DNA of 64,000 bases from Nocardiopsis alborubida (GCF_012396365.1 NZ_JAAXPG010000006.1:1-64000); one strand, 5' to 3'; shown: positions 17,666-26,408, numbered from the stretch's first letter. The notes: a model not told the origin generated them from the letters alone. Made by a program: numbers and translations.

Positions 17666-19174
17666 TCACGCCCGGGGCTGGTCCAGCGGCTCGGAGCCCC
17701 CGTCGCGGTAGGCCTCCCGGGCCTGGTCGGTGTACTTGGCCTCCCCGGGACCGGCGCTGCCGATCTCCTCGGCGTCGATCTCGGCCGGGGCGGCGGAGCG
17801 CCCGCGGCCGATCACGTTGAAGCACACGTTGAGCACGATCGCGACGACGGCCGCTCCGATGATGCCCGAGTGCGCGACCAGCTCCACCGACTCGGGCAGG
17901 AAGGCGTAGAAGGTCGGGTAGGCCAGCGGGATGACCGCCACGCCCACGGAGGCGGCCACCAGCACCAGGTTGAGGTTGTTGGTGAAGTCGACCTTGGCCA
18001 GGGTCTTGACGCCGCTGGCGGCCACGCTGCCGAACAGGACCAGGCCCGCGCCGCCGAGCACGGGCGTGGGGATGGCCGCCATGGCGCCGCCCAGCACCGG
18101 GAACATCCCCAGCGCGACGAGGATGCCCGCGCCGGTGGCCACCACGTAGCGGCTGCGCACCTTGGTCAGGGCCAGCAGCCCGATGTTCTGCGCGAAGGAG
18201 CTGGTGGGGGTGGCGCTGAAGATCGGTCCGATGAGCGAGCCGCTCACGTCGGCGCGAAGGCCCGCCGAGATGCGCTTGGCGTCCACCTTCGAGCCGGTGA
18301 TCTCACCGACCGCGATGATGTGCGAGGCCCCCTCGGTCAGGACCACGAGCATGATGACGCACATGGTGACGACCGCGGCGACCTCGAAGCGGGGCGCGCC
18401 GAAGTAGAACACCGAGGTCGGGTCGAACACGATGTCGGCCTCGCCCACCCGGCTGAAGTCGGCCATGCCCAGGGGGACGGCGACCAGGGTGCCCACGAGC
18501 AGGCCCAGGAGGATGGACAGCCGTCCCCAGATGCCGGGGAGGACCCGGGAGCCGAGCACGATCACCCCGAGGGTGAGCCCGGCCAGCCCGAGGTTGGCCA
18601 GGGGCGCGGCCGGGACCGCGGAGCCGTCCTCCAGGGTGCGGACGCCGCCGTCCATGATCCACCGCGCCGCCACCGGCATGAGGCTGACGCCGATGACGGT
18701 GATGATGGTGCCCGTGACGATCGGGGGGAAGAAGCGGATCAGCTGCCCGAAGAACGGTGTCAGCGCCAGGGCGAAGAGCCCGGCGGCGAGGGAGGCGCCG
18801 AAGGCCACGGGCAGGTTCTCGCCGTCCTGCCCCGCGGCCAGGGAGGTGATGGCGCTGACGGGGACGAAGGAGCAGGCCACCACGATCGGCATCTGCGCGC
18901 CGACGCGCCGGTGGCCCACGGTCTGCATGAGTGTGGCGAACCCCGCCACGAGGAGCGCGCCGCTGACGAGGATGCCCATGGCGGCAGGGTCGTTCGCGAG
19001 CCCGGCGGCGGCGCCGATGACGAGGGCCGGCGCCACCGCGCCGGCGTACATGGTCAGGATGTGCTGGAGCCCGTAGACCAGGAGCAGCCGCGCGGGCAGC
19101 TTCTCGTCCTCGGGGCGGGGAGAGGAGGCGGCGTTCGTTGTGGCCGAGTCCTTCGCGGACGGACTGTTCGACAT
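17666..19174 (-). CDS. NCS2 family nucleobase (xanthine/uric acid) permease
   Basis: 502 residues from ATG 19174; the frame is open upstream to 19234. About twelve to fourteen membrane segments are visible. NCS2 signatures include GLQHILTMYAGAVAPALVIG near the N-terminus, the conserved QN/T region ATPTSSFAQNIGLLALTKV, and GMFPVLGGAMAAIPTPVLGGA. Family members with this pattern import xanthine, uric acid or uracil with protons. Location directly behind uricase favours urate or xanthine. The acidic C-terminal tail is variable. Confidence 0.92.
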   Translation of the reverse strand: MSNSPSAKDSATTNAASSPRPEDEKLPARLLLVYGLQHILTMYAGAVAPALVIGAAAGLANDPAAMGILVSGALLVAGFATLMQTVGHRRVGAQMPIVVACSFVPVSAITSLAAGQDGENLPVAFGASLAAGLFALALTPFFGQLIRFFPPIVTGTIITVIGVSLMPVAARWIMDGGVRTLEDGSAVPAAPLANLGLAGLTLGVIVLGSRVLPGIWGRLSILLGLLVGTLVAVPLGMADFSRVGEADIVFDPTSVFYFGAPRFEVAAVVTMCVIMLVVLTEGASHIIAVGEITGSKVDAKRISAGLRADVSGSLIGPIFSATPTSSFAQNIGLLALTKVRSRYVVATGAGILVALGMFPVLGGAMAAIPTPVLGGAGLVLFGSVAASGVKTLAKVDFTNNLNLVLVAASVGVAVIPLAYPTFYAFLPESVELVAHSGIIGAAVVAIVLNVCFNVIGRGRSAAPAEIDAEEIGSAGPGEAKYTDQAREAYRDGGSEPLDQPRA

Positions 19175-19600
19175 GGCCAGTTTCCAGCCTTTGCGATCGG
19201 CGGCCACCCCGGAGGGGGCCGAACTCTCGGGCACTGGGCCCGGTGGTGTCGCACCGGCCCGACACCCCCGTCAGGGGGCGCCGGAGCCGGGGGAGGGCCT
19301 GCCGCGGCGGGCCAGGGCCCGTGGCACGGCTGTGCGCGCGGGTCACGGGAGTGTCGGTGCGTGTGCCAGACAGGGCGCCGGGGCCGCGGACGGGACCGCG
19401 AGGAGAGGGCGGTCCCGCCCGCGGGGCACTGCCGGAGCGCTCACCGGGGAGCGCCCGGACACGGGGTGGGGCGGGGCTTCGTCGGGGGTGGCGTCCGGGC
19501 GCCGGGGGCTGCCGCCCTCGGGGCGTGCGGACACGGGACGGCCGCGGGCCGCCCGGGGACGGGAGGGGCGGCGGGCGGCGGCGTCCCGGGGGGTGCGCCC
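19175..19600 (-). other. long GC-rich spacer between uricase and permease, no gene seen
   Basis: About 430 bases without a convincing gene. Hairpins are present, for example CCCCC-GTCA-GGGGG at 19265-19278 and a GGGCC/GGCCC stem near 19237-19261. They may modulate read-through from uricase into the permease. No clear promoter could be picked. Confidence 0.45.
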
Positions 19601-20497
19601 CTAGACGAAGCCGGGGACGGTCTTCCAGGCGTCGCCGGGCTCGGGGGCGTCGTCGCGCTCCACGGTGGCCTCGATCTTGCCGTAGGGGCGGTCGGCGGCG
19701 AAGAAGACCTCGTTCGGGTTGTCCAGGCCGAACGGGGACAGGTCCACCAGGAAGTGGTGGTTGTTGGGCATGGAGAAGCGGATCTCGGCGATCTCCGGGT
19801 GCGCCTCCAGGACGGCCCTGCCCATCTCGTAGAGGGTCTGTTGCAGCGCCAGGCTGTGGGTCCGGGCGAAGGCCTCCAGACACAGGGCGCGGACCGAGGA
19901 GTAGGCCCTGTCGAAGTCGTGCTCCACGCCGACGTAGCGCCAGCGGGCGGTGACGTCGGTGGCCAGGATCCGGTCGGTGGTCTCGGGCAGCGTCGTGTAC
20001 TTGGTCTTGGGGAAGCCGTGGAACTCCGAGCCGGTGGACTTGAGCACGGACAAGCCCTCGAAGCCCGAGACCACCCACTCCCGCCCGCCCGTCTTGGTGA
20101 CGACGGTGGTGCGGGTCTCGGCGCCCCTGCGCGAGAACGCGTGGTCGTGCGGCCCGGAGGAGGTCTCGATCCGCTCCCAGGAGTACTCCTGCACCTCCTG
20201 GCGGGCCCCGTGCACGTACTCGTGCTCGTCCACGAAGTGGCGGGCCAGGCGCAGTGCGAAGTCCTCGACGGCGCCGACGCCGCCCCACTCGCGGGCCTTG
20301 GCGTAGACGGTGTTCTTCTGGGTGTCGGTCGGCAGGCAGGTGCTGTTGTCGCCGCGGGTGTGCACCGTCTCCAGCTCTCCGCGCAGCTGGGAGGTGACGT
20401 TGACGTCCTTGATCCGGTGGACGTCGGTGTCGCGGTTGACGTGGACGAGGCGGACCTCGGCCTTGCCGTACTGGTTTTCTCCGAGTCGGATGCCCAT
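19601..20497 (-). CDS. uox: factor-independent urate hydroxylase (uricase)
   Basis: 298 residues from ATG 20497, which begins MGIRLGENQYGKAEVRLVHV and so matches the usual uricase start; GGAG lies nine bases upstream. The frame is open to 20536. The enzyme oxidises urate to 5-hydroxyisourate without cofactor. Hallmarks are the N-terminal Lys in YGKAE, the catalytic Thr in TRGDNSTCLPTDTQKNT, and the second domain ending FSMPNNHHFLVDLSPFG. It lies between hydroxyisourate hydrolase and the permease. Confidence 0.95.
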   Translation of the reverse strand: MGIRLGENQYGKAEVRLVHVNRDTDVHRIKDVNVTSQLRGELETVHTRGDNSTCLPTDTQKNTVYAKAREWGGVGAVEDFALRLARHFVDEHEYVHGARQEVQEYSWERIETSSGPHDHAFSRRGAETRTTVVTKTGGREWVVSGFEGLSVLKSTGSEFHGFPKTKYTTLPETTDRILATDVTARWRYVGVEHDFDRAYSSVRALCLEAFARTHSLALQQTLYEMGRAVLEAHPEIAEIRFSMPNNHHFLVDLSPFGLDNPNEVFFAADRPYGKIEATVERDDAPEPGDAWKTVPGFV

Positions 20498-20757
20498 CAG
20501 GGTGAACTCCATCCGTGTGATGCGTGAAGTCGTCATCGTTCGCGCCGTGGCGCAGTGCTACGAGGGAGGACCGCTGTGGTCGTGCGGAAGGACCTGTCGC
20601 GCACTCGAAGATTCAGGCTTGCTCTGGCCGGCGAGGATCTCCTGCCCGCCGCTCCCTTCCCGGTCGGCCGTGCCGCCGCGGTGGTCTGTGTGGGTGGTGT
20701 CCAGGGGGAGGGCGCGGGGCGCCCGCCCGGTCAGGGCGTGTGTCCGCCGGACATGCC

Positions 20758-21096
20758 CTAGGAGCCCCGGTAGGTCGAGTAGGCGAACGGGCTCAGCAGC
20801 AGCGGGACGTGGTAGTGGGCCTCCTCGTCGGCGAGGTCGAAGACGATGGAGACCTCGGGGTAGAAGCCGCGCTGGCCGGTCGCCCCGAAGTAGGCGGCGG
20901 TGTCGAAGACGACCCGGTGGAAGCCCGCGGGGAGCCGGTCGGGGCCCAGGTCGGGCACGCGCCCGTCGTCGTCGGTGCGCCCCTCGGCGACCGTCCGCCA
21001 GGCTCCGGGGCCGTCGGCGACCTCCAGCCGCACGGGCACGCCGCGGGCGGGTCGGCCCAGGGCGGCGTCCAGGACGTGGGTGGTGACGTGGCTCAT
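20758..21096 (-). CDS. hiuH: 5-hydroxyisourate hydrolase (transthyretin-like)
   Basis: 112 residues, ATG 21096 overlapping the uraD stop (ATGA) with GGAGGAGG upstream. It starts MSHVTTHVLDAALGRPARGV, with the catalytic-type His, and ends FAYSTYRGS, the C-terminal Y-R-G-S hallmark that separates these hydrolases from true transthyretin. It converts 5-hydroxyisourate from uricase into OHCU. Confidence 0.95.
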   Translation of the reverse strand: MSHVTTHVLDAALGRPARGVPVRLEVADGPGAWRTVAEGRTDDDGRVPDLGPDRLPAGFHRVVFDTAAYFGATGQRGFYPEVSIVFDLADEEAHYHVPLLLSPFAYSTYRGS

Positions 21097-21644
21097 GCGT
21101 CCTCCTCCAGGAGTTTGACGAGGCGGAGCCCGGCGATCCGCCGCAGCTCCCCGCCGACCACGGCCAGTTCGGTGTCGCGGTCATTGGACAGGCGTGCGAC
21201 CAGGTCCGCGAGGAGTTCGCGGCTGGAGCGCCCGCTCGCGCAGACGAGGTAGATCTGCCCGAACCTGTCCTCGTACTCGCGTTGGGCGTGGGCGAAGATC
21301 CGCTGGACGCGCACGGAGGCGTCGTCGGTGTCGGAGGCGAAGGCGGACTGCTCCCCGCGCGACCAGGCGGCCTCGGTGCCGGCGCCCTCGGCCTTCTCCC
21401 CGATGCGGGGGTGGCGGGCCAGCGCGGAGGCGACCTCGTCGGCGGTGACCGCGCGCGCGTGCCCGTCGGCAGAGGCCAGCAGGGCCGCGCGGTCGGAGAA
21501 GGGCGCCTCGGACGCGACGGCCGCGACCCAGCGGTCCACGTCCAGGCACTGCGCGAGTGCCGCGCGCAGCTCCTGTGCGGACAGCGCGTTCAGTCGCGCC
21601 AGACCGGGGTCGGGCCCGCTCTTCGGCTCCTCCGGGGTGCTCAT
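21093..21644 (-). CDS. uraD: OHCU decarboxylase
   Basis: 183 residues; it gives S-allantoin from 2-oxo-4-hydroxy-4-carboxy-5-ureidoimidazoline. The family motifs LARHPRIGEKA and WSRGEQSAF (about residues 75-100) and FGQIYLVCASGRSSRELL are present. The catalytic His sits in HPRIG. It starts at ATG 21644, six bases after GGAG, and is the first gene of the minus-strand operon uraD-hiuH-uox-permease. It diverges from hyi across a 409-base region holding both promoters. Confidence 0.95.
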   Translation of the reverse strand: MSTPEEPKSGPDPGLARLNALSAQELRAALAQCLDVDRWVAAVASEAPFSDRAALLASADGHARAVTADEVASALARHPRIGEKAEGAGTEAAWSRGEQSAFASDTDDASVRVQRIFAHAQREYEDRFGQIYLVCASGRSSRELLADLVARLSNDRDTELAVVGGELRRIAGLRLVKLLEEDA

Positions 21645-21739
21645 GTGGTCTCCCGTGACTCGGCGCGACCCCGGGTCTCCCGTCCGTGGGACGGCGTACC
21701 GCGGTTCCCGCCAAGAATTTTCGTAGTGCAGATACCTAA

Positions 21740-21792
21740 TTCCGTATTACGGATTGGAGGGACTCTAGTTGATGCGAGTGTGACCTTGTCAA
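21740..21792 (-). promoter_or_regulatory. uraD promoter with TTCC-N7-GGA operator
   Basis: On the minus strand TTGACA (21787-21792) is followed 19 bases on by TAGAGT (21762-21767). Just downstream TCCGTA-T-TACGGA (21741-21753) is a perfect 6-1-6 palindrome that would cover the transcription start. In its 15-base form, TTCCGTATTACGGAT, it resembles the site in front of hyi. Confidence 0.65.
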
Positions 21793-21960
21793 CACTCGCA
21801 AGGGGAGATCTGCGAAAAATAACCCGATCTGTGCCCGAGCACAAAGAAGCCCCGACCTGCTCGTCGTCACTCAGAGTTCGTGGCGGGATTCGTGGGGTTC
21901 ATGGGGCTGGGGCGGCTGGAGGTGGCATCTGGCGCGTCAGACGGCCGGAATCCGGAGTGG

Positions 21961-22037
21961 TTGACAAGCGGGGGTGCCTCGGCACACACTTCAATCATTC
22001 CTTAAAGCGAAAACTACTTTCCACATTGTGGAAGTAG
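21961..22037 (+). promoter_or_regulatory. hyi promoter with TTCCACA-T-TGTGGAA operator
   Basis: TTGACA (21961-21966) is followed at 18 bases by CACACT (21985-21990). Downstream is a perfect 7-1-7 palindrome, TTCCACATTGTGGAA (22019-22033), nested in outer arms CTACTT (22014-22019) and AAGTAG (22032-22037). The site shares the TTCC-N7-GGA frame with the uraD operator, so one regulator could control both divergent operons. Confidence 0.65.
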
Positions 22038-22053
22038 ATGCTGGAGGCAAGGT

Positions 22054-22851
22054 ATGAGCCACACCCTGGGGTACACGGTGAACTGCTCGCTGCTGTTCAC
22101 CGAGCTCCCCCTCAACGACCGCCCCCGGGCGGCACGGGAGGCGGGCTTCGACGCCGTCGAGTTCTGGTGGCCGTTCGAGAGCCCGACCCCGCCGCAGGAC
22201 GAGGTCGACTCCTTCGTCTCCGCCCTCGACAGGGCGGGGGTCCGCCTCAGCGGCCTCAACTTCTTCGCGGGCCGGCTGCCCGGCCCCGACCGCGGCGTGC
22301 TCTCGCACCCCTCGCGCAGCGCCGAGTTCCGCGCCAACATCGACGTCGTGGTGCGCATCGCCGAGCGCACGGGCGCCACGGGCTTCAACGCCCTCTACGG
22401 CCTGCGTCAGCCGGGGGTCGACCCCGGCGAACAGGACCGGACCGCCCTGGAGAACACCGTCGCGGCGGCCGAGGCCGTGGCCGCGGTCGGCGGCACCGTC
22501 CTCATCGAGCCCATCAGCGGGGCCGAGAGCTACCCCCTGACCACCGCCGCGGACGGGCTCGCCTTCGTCGCCCGTGCGGGGGAGGCGGGCGCGGACAACG
22601 TCGCCCTCCTGGCGGACCTGTACCACCTCGCCGTCAACGGCGACGACTTCGCCGCCGCGGTCCGCGACCACGCCGCCGAGTTCGGACACATCCAGATCGC
22701 CGACACCCCCGGACGCGGCGAGCCCGGCACCGGACGGCTGCCCATCGGGGAACTCCTCACCGCCGCCCAGGCCGGGGGCTACCGGGGACTCGTCGGCCTG
22801 GAGTACAAGCCGACCGTGCCCAGCGCCCAGAGCTTCGGCTGGCTCAACTGA
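22054..22851 (+). CDS. hyi: hydroxypyruvate isomerase
   Basis: A 265-residue xylose-isomerase-like TIM barrel that interconverts hydroxypyruvate and tartronate semialdehyde. Typical motifs are LPLNDRPRAAREAGFDAVEFWWPF near the N-terminus (abbreviated match), LIEPIS with the metal Glu, LLADLYHLAVNGDD with metal Asp/His, and HIQIADTPGRGEPGTG. The ribosome site GGAGGCAAGG precedes ATG 22054. It is first in the glyoxylate operon hyi-glxR-gcl, fed by glyoxylate from ureide breakdown. Confidence 0.93.
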   Translation: MSHTLGYTVNCSLLFTELPLNDRPRAAREAGFDAVEFWWPFESPTPPQDEVDSFVSALDRAGVRLSGLNFFAGRLPGPDRGVLSHPSRSAEFRANIDVVVRIAERTGATGFNALYGLRQPGVDPGEQDRTALENTVAAAEAVAAVGGTVLIEPISGAESYPLTTAADGLAFVARAGEAGADNVALLADLYHLAVNGDDFAAAVRDHAAEFGHIQIADTPGRGEPGTGRLPIGELLTAAQAGGYRGLVGLEYKPTVPSAQSFGWLN

Positions 22852-22880
22852 CTCCACAGCCGCGCGTCCGACCGCCAGTC

Positions 22881-22908
22881 ACACAGCACCAGCCACACAG
22901 CACCAGCC
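22881..22908 (+). repeat. two 14-bp tandem units upstream of glxR
   Basis: ACACAGCACCAGCC occurs twice in succession (22881-22908). The ACACAGC core is the same as in the longer array before gcl. Confidence 0.75.
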
Positions 22909-22937
22909 ACGCACCACCAGTTACGAAGGGGGCCGTC

Positions 22938-23828
22938 GTGCCCGTCAAGAAGATCGCCTTCATCGGCCTGGGGATCATGGGCCTGCCCATGGCCGTCAAC
23001 CTCGTCCGCGCCGGATACACCGTGACCGGCCACAACCTCACCCCCGAGCGCGTCGACGCGCTGGTCGCCGAGGGCGGCCTGCGCGGGGGCAGCGTCGCCG
23101 GGGCCGTCGCCGACGCCGACGCCGTCATCACCATGGTCCCGGACTCCCCGGACGTGGAGGAGCTCATGCTCGGCCAGGGCGGCGTCTTCGAGAGCGTCAA
23201 GCCCGGCACCCTGGTCATCGACATGAGCACCATCCGCCCGGACGTGTCCCGCTCGGTGGCCGCGGCCGGGGCCGAGCGCGGCCTGCGCGTCCTGGACGCC
23301 CCCGTCAGCGGTGGCGAGGCGGGCGCGGTCGAGGCCAAGCTCTCCATCATGGTCGGCGGCGCGGCGGAGGACTTCGAGGCGGCCCGGCCGCTCTTCGACG
23401 TCCTGGGCACCACCCCGGTCCTGGTCGGCCCGAGCGGCTCCGGCCAGACGGTCAAGGCCGCCAACCAGCTCATCGTCGCGGGCAACCTCCAGCTCCTGGC
23501 CGAGGCCCTGGTCTTCCTGGAGGCGCACGGGGTGGACACCGAGTCCGGCCTGGAGGTCCTGGGCGGCGGGCTCGCGGGCAGCACCGTGCTCCAGCGCAAG
23601 GGCGCGGCCATGCGCGCGCGCGACTTCGCCCCGGGCTTCCGGATCGCCCTGCACGACAAGGACATGCGCATCGTCACCGACTCCGCGCGCGCCGCCGGGG
23701 TCGCGATCCCGCTGGGCTCGCAGGTCGCGCAGTACGTCGGCGCGCTCAAGCACCAGGGACACGGCGGCCTCGACCACTCCGCGCTGCTGAAGATCGTCGA
23801 ACAGCTCTCCGACCGCTCCGACCGGTAG
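22938..23828 (+). CDS. glxR: 2-hydroxy-3-oxopropionate (tartronate semialdehyde) reductase
   Basis: 296 residues from GTG 22938 with GAAGGGG upstream. Reduces tartronate semialdehyde to glycerate. The beta-hydroxyacid dehydrogenase pattern is clear: nucleotide fold GLGIMGLPMA (residues 9-18), MSTIRPDVSR, substrate motif DAPVSGGEAGA (about 121-131), and catalytic lysine in VKAANQLIVAG (about 172). It sits between hyi and gcl, so carboligase product passes directly to it. Confidence 0.94.
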   Translation: MPVKKIAFIGLGIMGLPMAVNLVRAGYTVTGHNLTPERVDALVAEGGLRGGSVAGAVADADAVITMVPDSPDVEELMLGQGGVFESVKPGTLVIDMSTIRPDVSRSVAAAGAERGLRVLDAPVSGGEAGAVEAKLSIMVGGAAEDFEAARPLFDVLGTTPVLVGPSGSGQTVKAANQLIVAGNLQLLAEALVFLEAHGVDTESGLEVLGGGLAGSTVLQRKGAAMRARDFAPGFRIALHDKDMRIVTDSARAAGVAIPLGSQVAQYVGALKHQGHGGLDHSALLKIVEQLSDRSDR

Positions 23829-23992
23829 CGGACCGGCACTGCGGACAACAGGGTCCGCGCCCGGTCCCGCGCGGTCCGTCCCCGGTGTTGGCCGCACCGG
23901 GGGAGAGCCCGGCCCGCGCGTGCCGTCCGGTCCCACCCGCACCCCGGCACCACCCCTGGCACACAGCGTCACCACTACCCGGCGCCACCAGC

Positions 23993-24072
23993 ACACAGCG
24001 CCACCAGCACACAGCGTTGTCACCACACAGCGCCACCACCACACAGCGTTGTCACCACACAGCCACCAGCAC
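23993..24072 (+). repeat. five 16-bp tandem units upstream of gcl
   Basis: ACACAGC recurs exactly every 16 bases at 23993, 24009, 24025, 24041 and 24057. Two alternating versions occur, ACACAGCGCCACCAGC and ACACAGCGTTGTCACC, giving a 32-bp higher-order unit. It lies in the glxR-gcl gap, ending 26 bases before the gcl start. A single further copy of the core is at 23961. Confidence 0.85.
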
Positions 24073-24098
24073 CCCCAGCACTGAAGGGTTCGCTTCCC

Positions 24099-25814
24099 AT
24101 GCCACAGATGCCCGCGATGAACGCGGTCGTGGAGGTCCTCAAGGACGAGGGCGTCGACACGGCCTTCGGCTGCCCCGGCGCGGCCATCCTGCCCCTCTAC
24201 AAGGCGATGGAACAGGTCGGCGGTATCGAGCACCTGACCGTCCGCCACGAGGAGGGCGCCACCCACATGGCCGACGGCTGGTCCCGGACCACCGGCAAGG
24301 TCGGGGTGGCCATCGGCACCTCCGGTCCCGCCGGGACCAACATGATCACCGGCCTGTACACGGCCATCGCGGACTCGGTCCCGATCGTGTGCATCACCGG
24401 CCAGCAGCGCACCGACCTGCTGGACAAGGAGGGCTTCCAGGCGGTCGACATCGTCGAGATCGCCAAGCCCGTCACCAAGTGGGCCGTCCAGGTCAAGGAG
24501 GCCGCCACCGCTCCCTGGATCTTCCGCGAGGCGTTCCGGATCGCACGGGAGGGACGCCCCGGCCCCGTCCTGGTGGACATCCCGGTGGACGTCGCCCAGC
24601 AGCTGATCGACTACGACCCCGCCATCGACGCCCCGCTGAAGGTCAACACCGTCGAGCCGCACCCGCCCCGGGTGGAGCGCGCGCTGGACATGCTGCTGGA
24701 GGCCGAGCGCCCCCTGATCCTGGCCGGGGGCGGCGTGATCACCGCCGAGGCCTCCGACGACCTGCGCGCGCTGGCCGAGCACCTCCAGGTGCCGGTGCAG
24801 GTCACCCTCATGGGCAAGGGCTCCTTCGACGAGGACTCGCCCCTGTACTCGGGCATGACCGGCGTGCAGACCTCCCAGCGCTACGGCAACGCCTCCTTCC
24901 TGGAGTCGGACCTGGTCCTGGCCGTGGGCGCGCGCTTCGCCGACCGCCACACCGGGCAGATCGACGTCTACCGGGGCGAGCGCAGGTTCATCCACGTCGA
25001 CATCGAGGCCACCCAGATCGGCCGGGTCTTCGAGCCCGACCTGGGCGTGGTCTCCGACGCGGGGCTGTTCCTGCGCGAGCTGCTCGCCGCCGCCCGCGCC
25101 CGCGGGGCCACGGCCCAGGTGCGGCCCTGGATCGACCGGGTCGCCGAGCTCAAGGCCACCCTGACCCGCCGCGAGGACTTCGACACGGTCCCGGTCAAGG
25201 CACCGCGCGTCTACAAGGAGATCAACGAGGTCTTCGGCGAGGACACCTACTTCGTCACCGCGATCGGTCTCTACCAGATCTGGGGAGGCCAGCACCAGAA
25301 GGCGTACAAGCCGCGCCACTACCAGATCTGCGGCCAGGCGGGCCCGCTCGGCTGGGAGATCCCCGCCGCCATCGGCGTCAAGAAGGCGCTCAAGGACACC
25401 GAGCCGGACGCGGAGGTCGTCGGGATCGTCGGCGACTACGGGTTCCAGTACATGGTCGAGGAACTGGCCGTCGCCGCCCAGTACGACGTGCCCTACGTCA
25501 TCATCATGCTCAACAACGAGTACCTGGGCCTGATCCGCCAGGCATCGATCCCGTTCGACATGAACTACCAGGTGGACATCCACTACGACGAGTACGGCAC
25601 CGACAACGTCAAGCTCATGGAGGCCTACGGGTGCTCCGGACGCCGTGTTGTGGACCCCGGGGAGATCCGCGAGTCCCTGGAGTGGGCCCGCAAGCAGGCC
25701 CAGGCCACGTCGCGGCCGGTGCTCGTGGAGATCATGATCGAACGCGAGGCCAACACGCCGCACGGGCCCGCGATCGACGCGGTCCGGGAGTTCGAGCCGG
25801 TTCCCGGGGCCTGA
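24099..25814 (+). CDS. gcl: glyoxylate carboligase
   Basis: 571 residues. A thiamine-diphosphate enzyme joining two glyoxylates into tartronate semialdehyde plus CO2. Whole-length similarity to E. coli Gcl is seen from memory: FGCPGAAILPLY, GTSGPAGTNMITGLYTA, GNASFLESDLVLAVGARFADRHTG, INEVFGEDTYFVTAIGLYQI, ICGQAGPLGWEIPAAIGV, and the ThDP motif GDYGFQYMVEELAVAAQ...LNNEYLG (abbreviated). Residue 51 is Glu (RHEEGATH, codon 24249-24251), whereas E. coli Gcl has Val here. Last gene of hyi-glxR-gcl, followed by a hairpin. Confidence 0.92.
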   Translation: MPQMPAMNAVVEVLKDEGVDTAFGCPGAAILPLYKAMEQVGGIEHLTVRHEEGATHMADGWSRTTGKVGVAIGTSGPAGTNMITGLYTAIADSVPIVCITGQQRTDLLDKEGFQAVDIVEIAKPVTKWAVQVKEAATAPWIFREAFRIAREGRPGPVLVDIPVDVAQQLIDYDPAIDAPLKVNTVEPHPPRVERALDMLLEAERPLILAGGGVITAEASDDLRALAEHLQVPVQVTLMGKGSFDEDSPLYSGMTGVQTSQRYGNASFLESDLVLAVGARFADRHTGQIDVYRGERRFIHVDIEATQIGRVFEPDLGVVSDAGLFLRELLAAARARGATAQVRPWIDRVAELKATLTRREDFDTVPVKAPRVYKEINEVFGEDTYFVTAIGLYQIWGGQHQKAYKPRHYQICGQAGPLGWEIPAAIGVKKALKDTEPDAEVVGIVGDYGFQYMVEELAVAAQYDVPYVIIMLNNEYLGLIRQASIPFDMNYQVDIHYDEYGTDNVKLMEAYGCSGRRVVDPGEIRESLEWARKQAQATSRPVLVEIMIEREANTPHGPAIDAVREFEPVPGA

Positions 25815-25820
25815 CGGCGA

Positions 25821-25868
25821 GTGTGCCCCGTGCGGAACGCCTGCCACAGCGGGCCAAACGGGGCACAC
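25821..25868 (+). terminator. probable terminator after gcl
   Basis: GTGTGCCCCGT (25821-25831) pairs exactly with ACGGGGCACAC (25858-25868) around a 26-base loop. Confidence 0.6.
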
Positions 25869-26050
25869 CGGGAGCACCAGGCACATATGAACCCGTCGTT
25901 ACAGGGTTGTGTCCGGAGTGTGTCGCGACGTGCGTTTTCTCCGGCCCGCACCTGCGCAAACGTGGAGTCACCTTGACGACGGACCCGCCGTGCCAGGGAG
26001 CGGGAGAACGCAACGGAGCCGTCGTCGGCACTCTCGGAAGTTGGAAAAGC

Positions 26051-26401
26051 ATGTCCCCCCACGCGCGTTTCCTCTCTGCGGCCGCCGTCGCGGCCGTCGC
26101 GCTCGCCTCCTCCGCCTGCTCCTCCCAGAGCGGGTCCGAGGAGGAGTTCCAGGAACTCCTGGTGGAGAGCGGCCTGCCCGGTGACGAACTCAGGATCACC
26201 GCGCCGGACACCGAAGGGTTCTGGTGGGCCACCTACGAGGCCACGGAGGACTGCCAGTTGCAGTTCAAGTGGAACGGCACCGACCCGGTGCTGGTCTACG
26301 GGGCCCAGACGGACGGCTACCTGGAGCTGGCCCCGGACGAGACCTACGTGGAGTCCTTCGGCCAGGGCAGGGTCCAGCAGGCCTGCCAAGGGGAGTTCTG
26401 A
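26051..26401 (+). CDS. small secreted lipoprotein
   Basis: 116 residues. The signal peptide MSPHARFLSAAAVAAVALA is followed by the lipobox ASSAC (cysteine at about 23), so it should be lipid-anchored outside the membrane. The mature part is acidic and contains two further cysteines (EDCQLQFKWNG and QQACQGEF) that could form a disulphide. No known domain was recognised. ATG 26051 follows TTGGAAAA. It stands alone between gcl and the vapBC pair and ends at a strong hairpin. Confidence 0.8.
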   Translation: MSPHARFLSAAAVAAVALASSACSSQSGSEEEFQELLVESGLPGDELRITAPDTEGFWWATYEATEDCQLQFKWNGTDPVLVYGAQTDGYLELAPDETYVESFGQGRVQQACQGEF

Positions 26402-26408
26402 CCGCCTC

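Noticed and set aside
17249-20527. A 1092-codon plus-strand frame opposite the permease and uricase
   Set aside because: Both genes on the minus strand are clear homologues; the plus-strand product is low-complexity Gly/Arg/Asp sequence without domains.
23985-24072. A CRISPR array at the 16-bp repeats
   Set aside because: The units are contiguous, far too short, and have no unique spacers; no cas genes are present.
22574-26401. A 1275-codon plus-strand frame through hyi, glxR and gcl
   Set aside because: Out of frame with three recognised enzymes. Only the last part from 26051 is credible, as the small lipoprotein.
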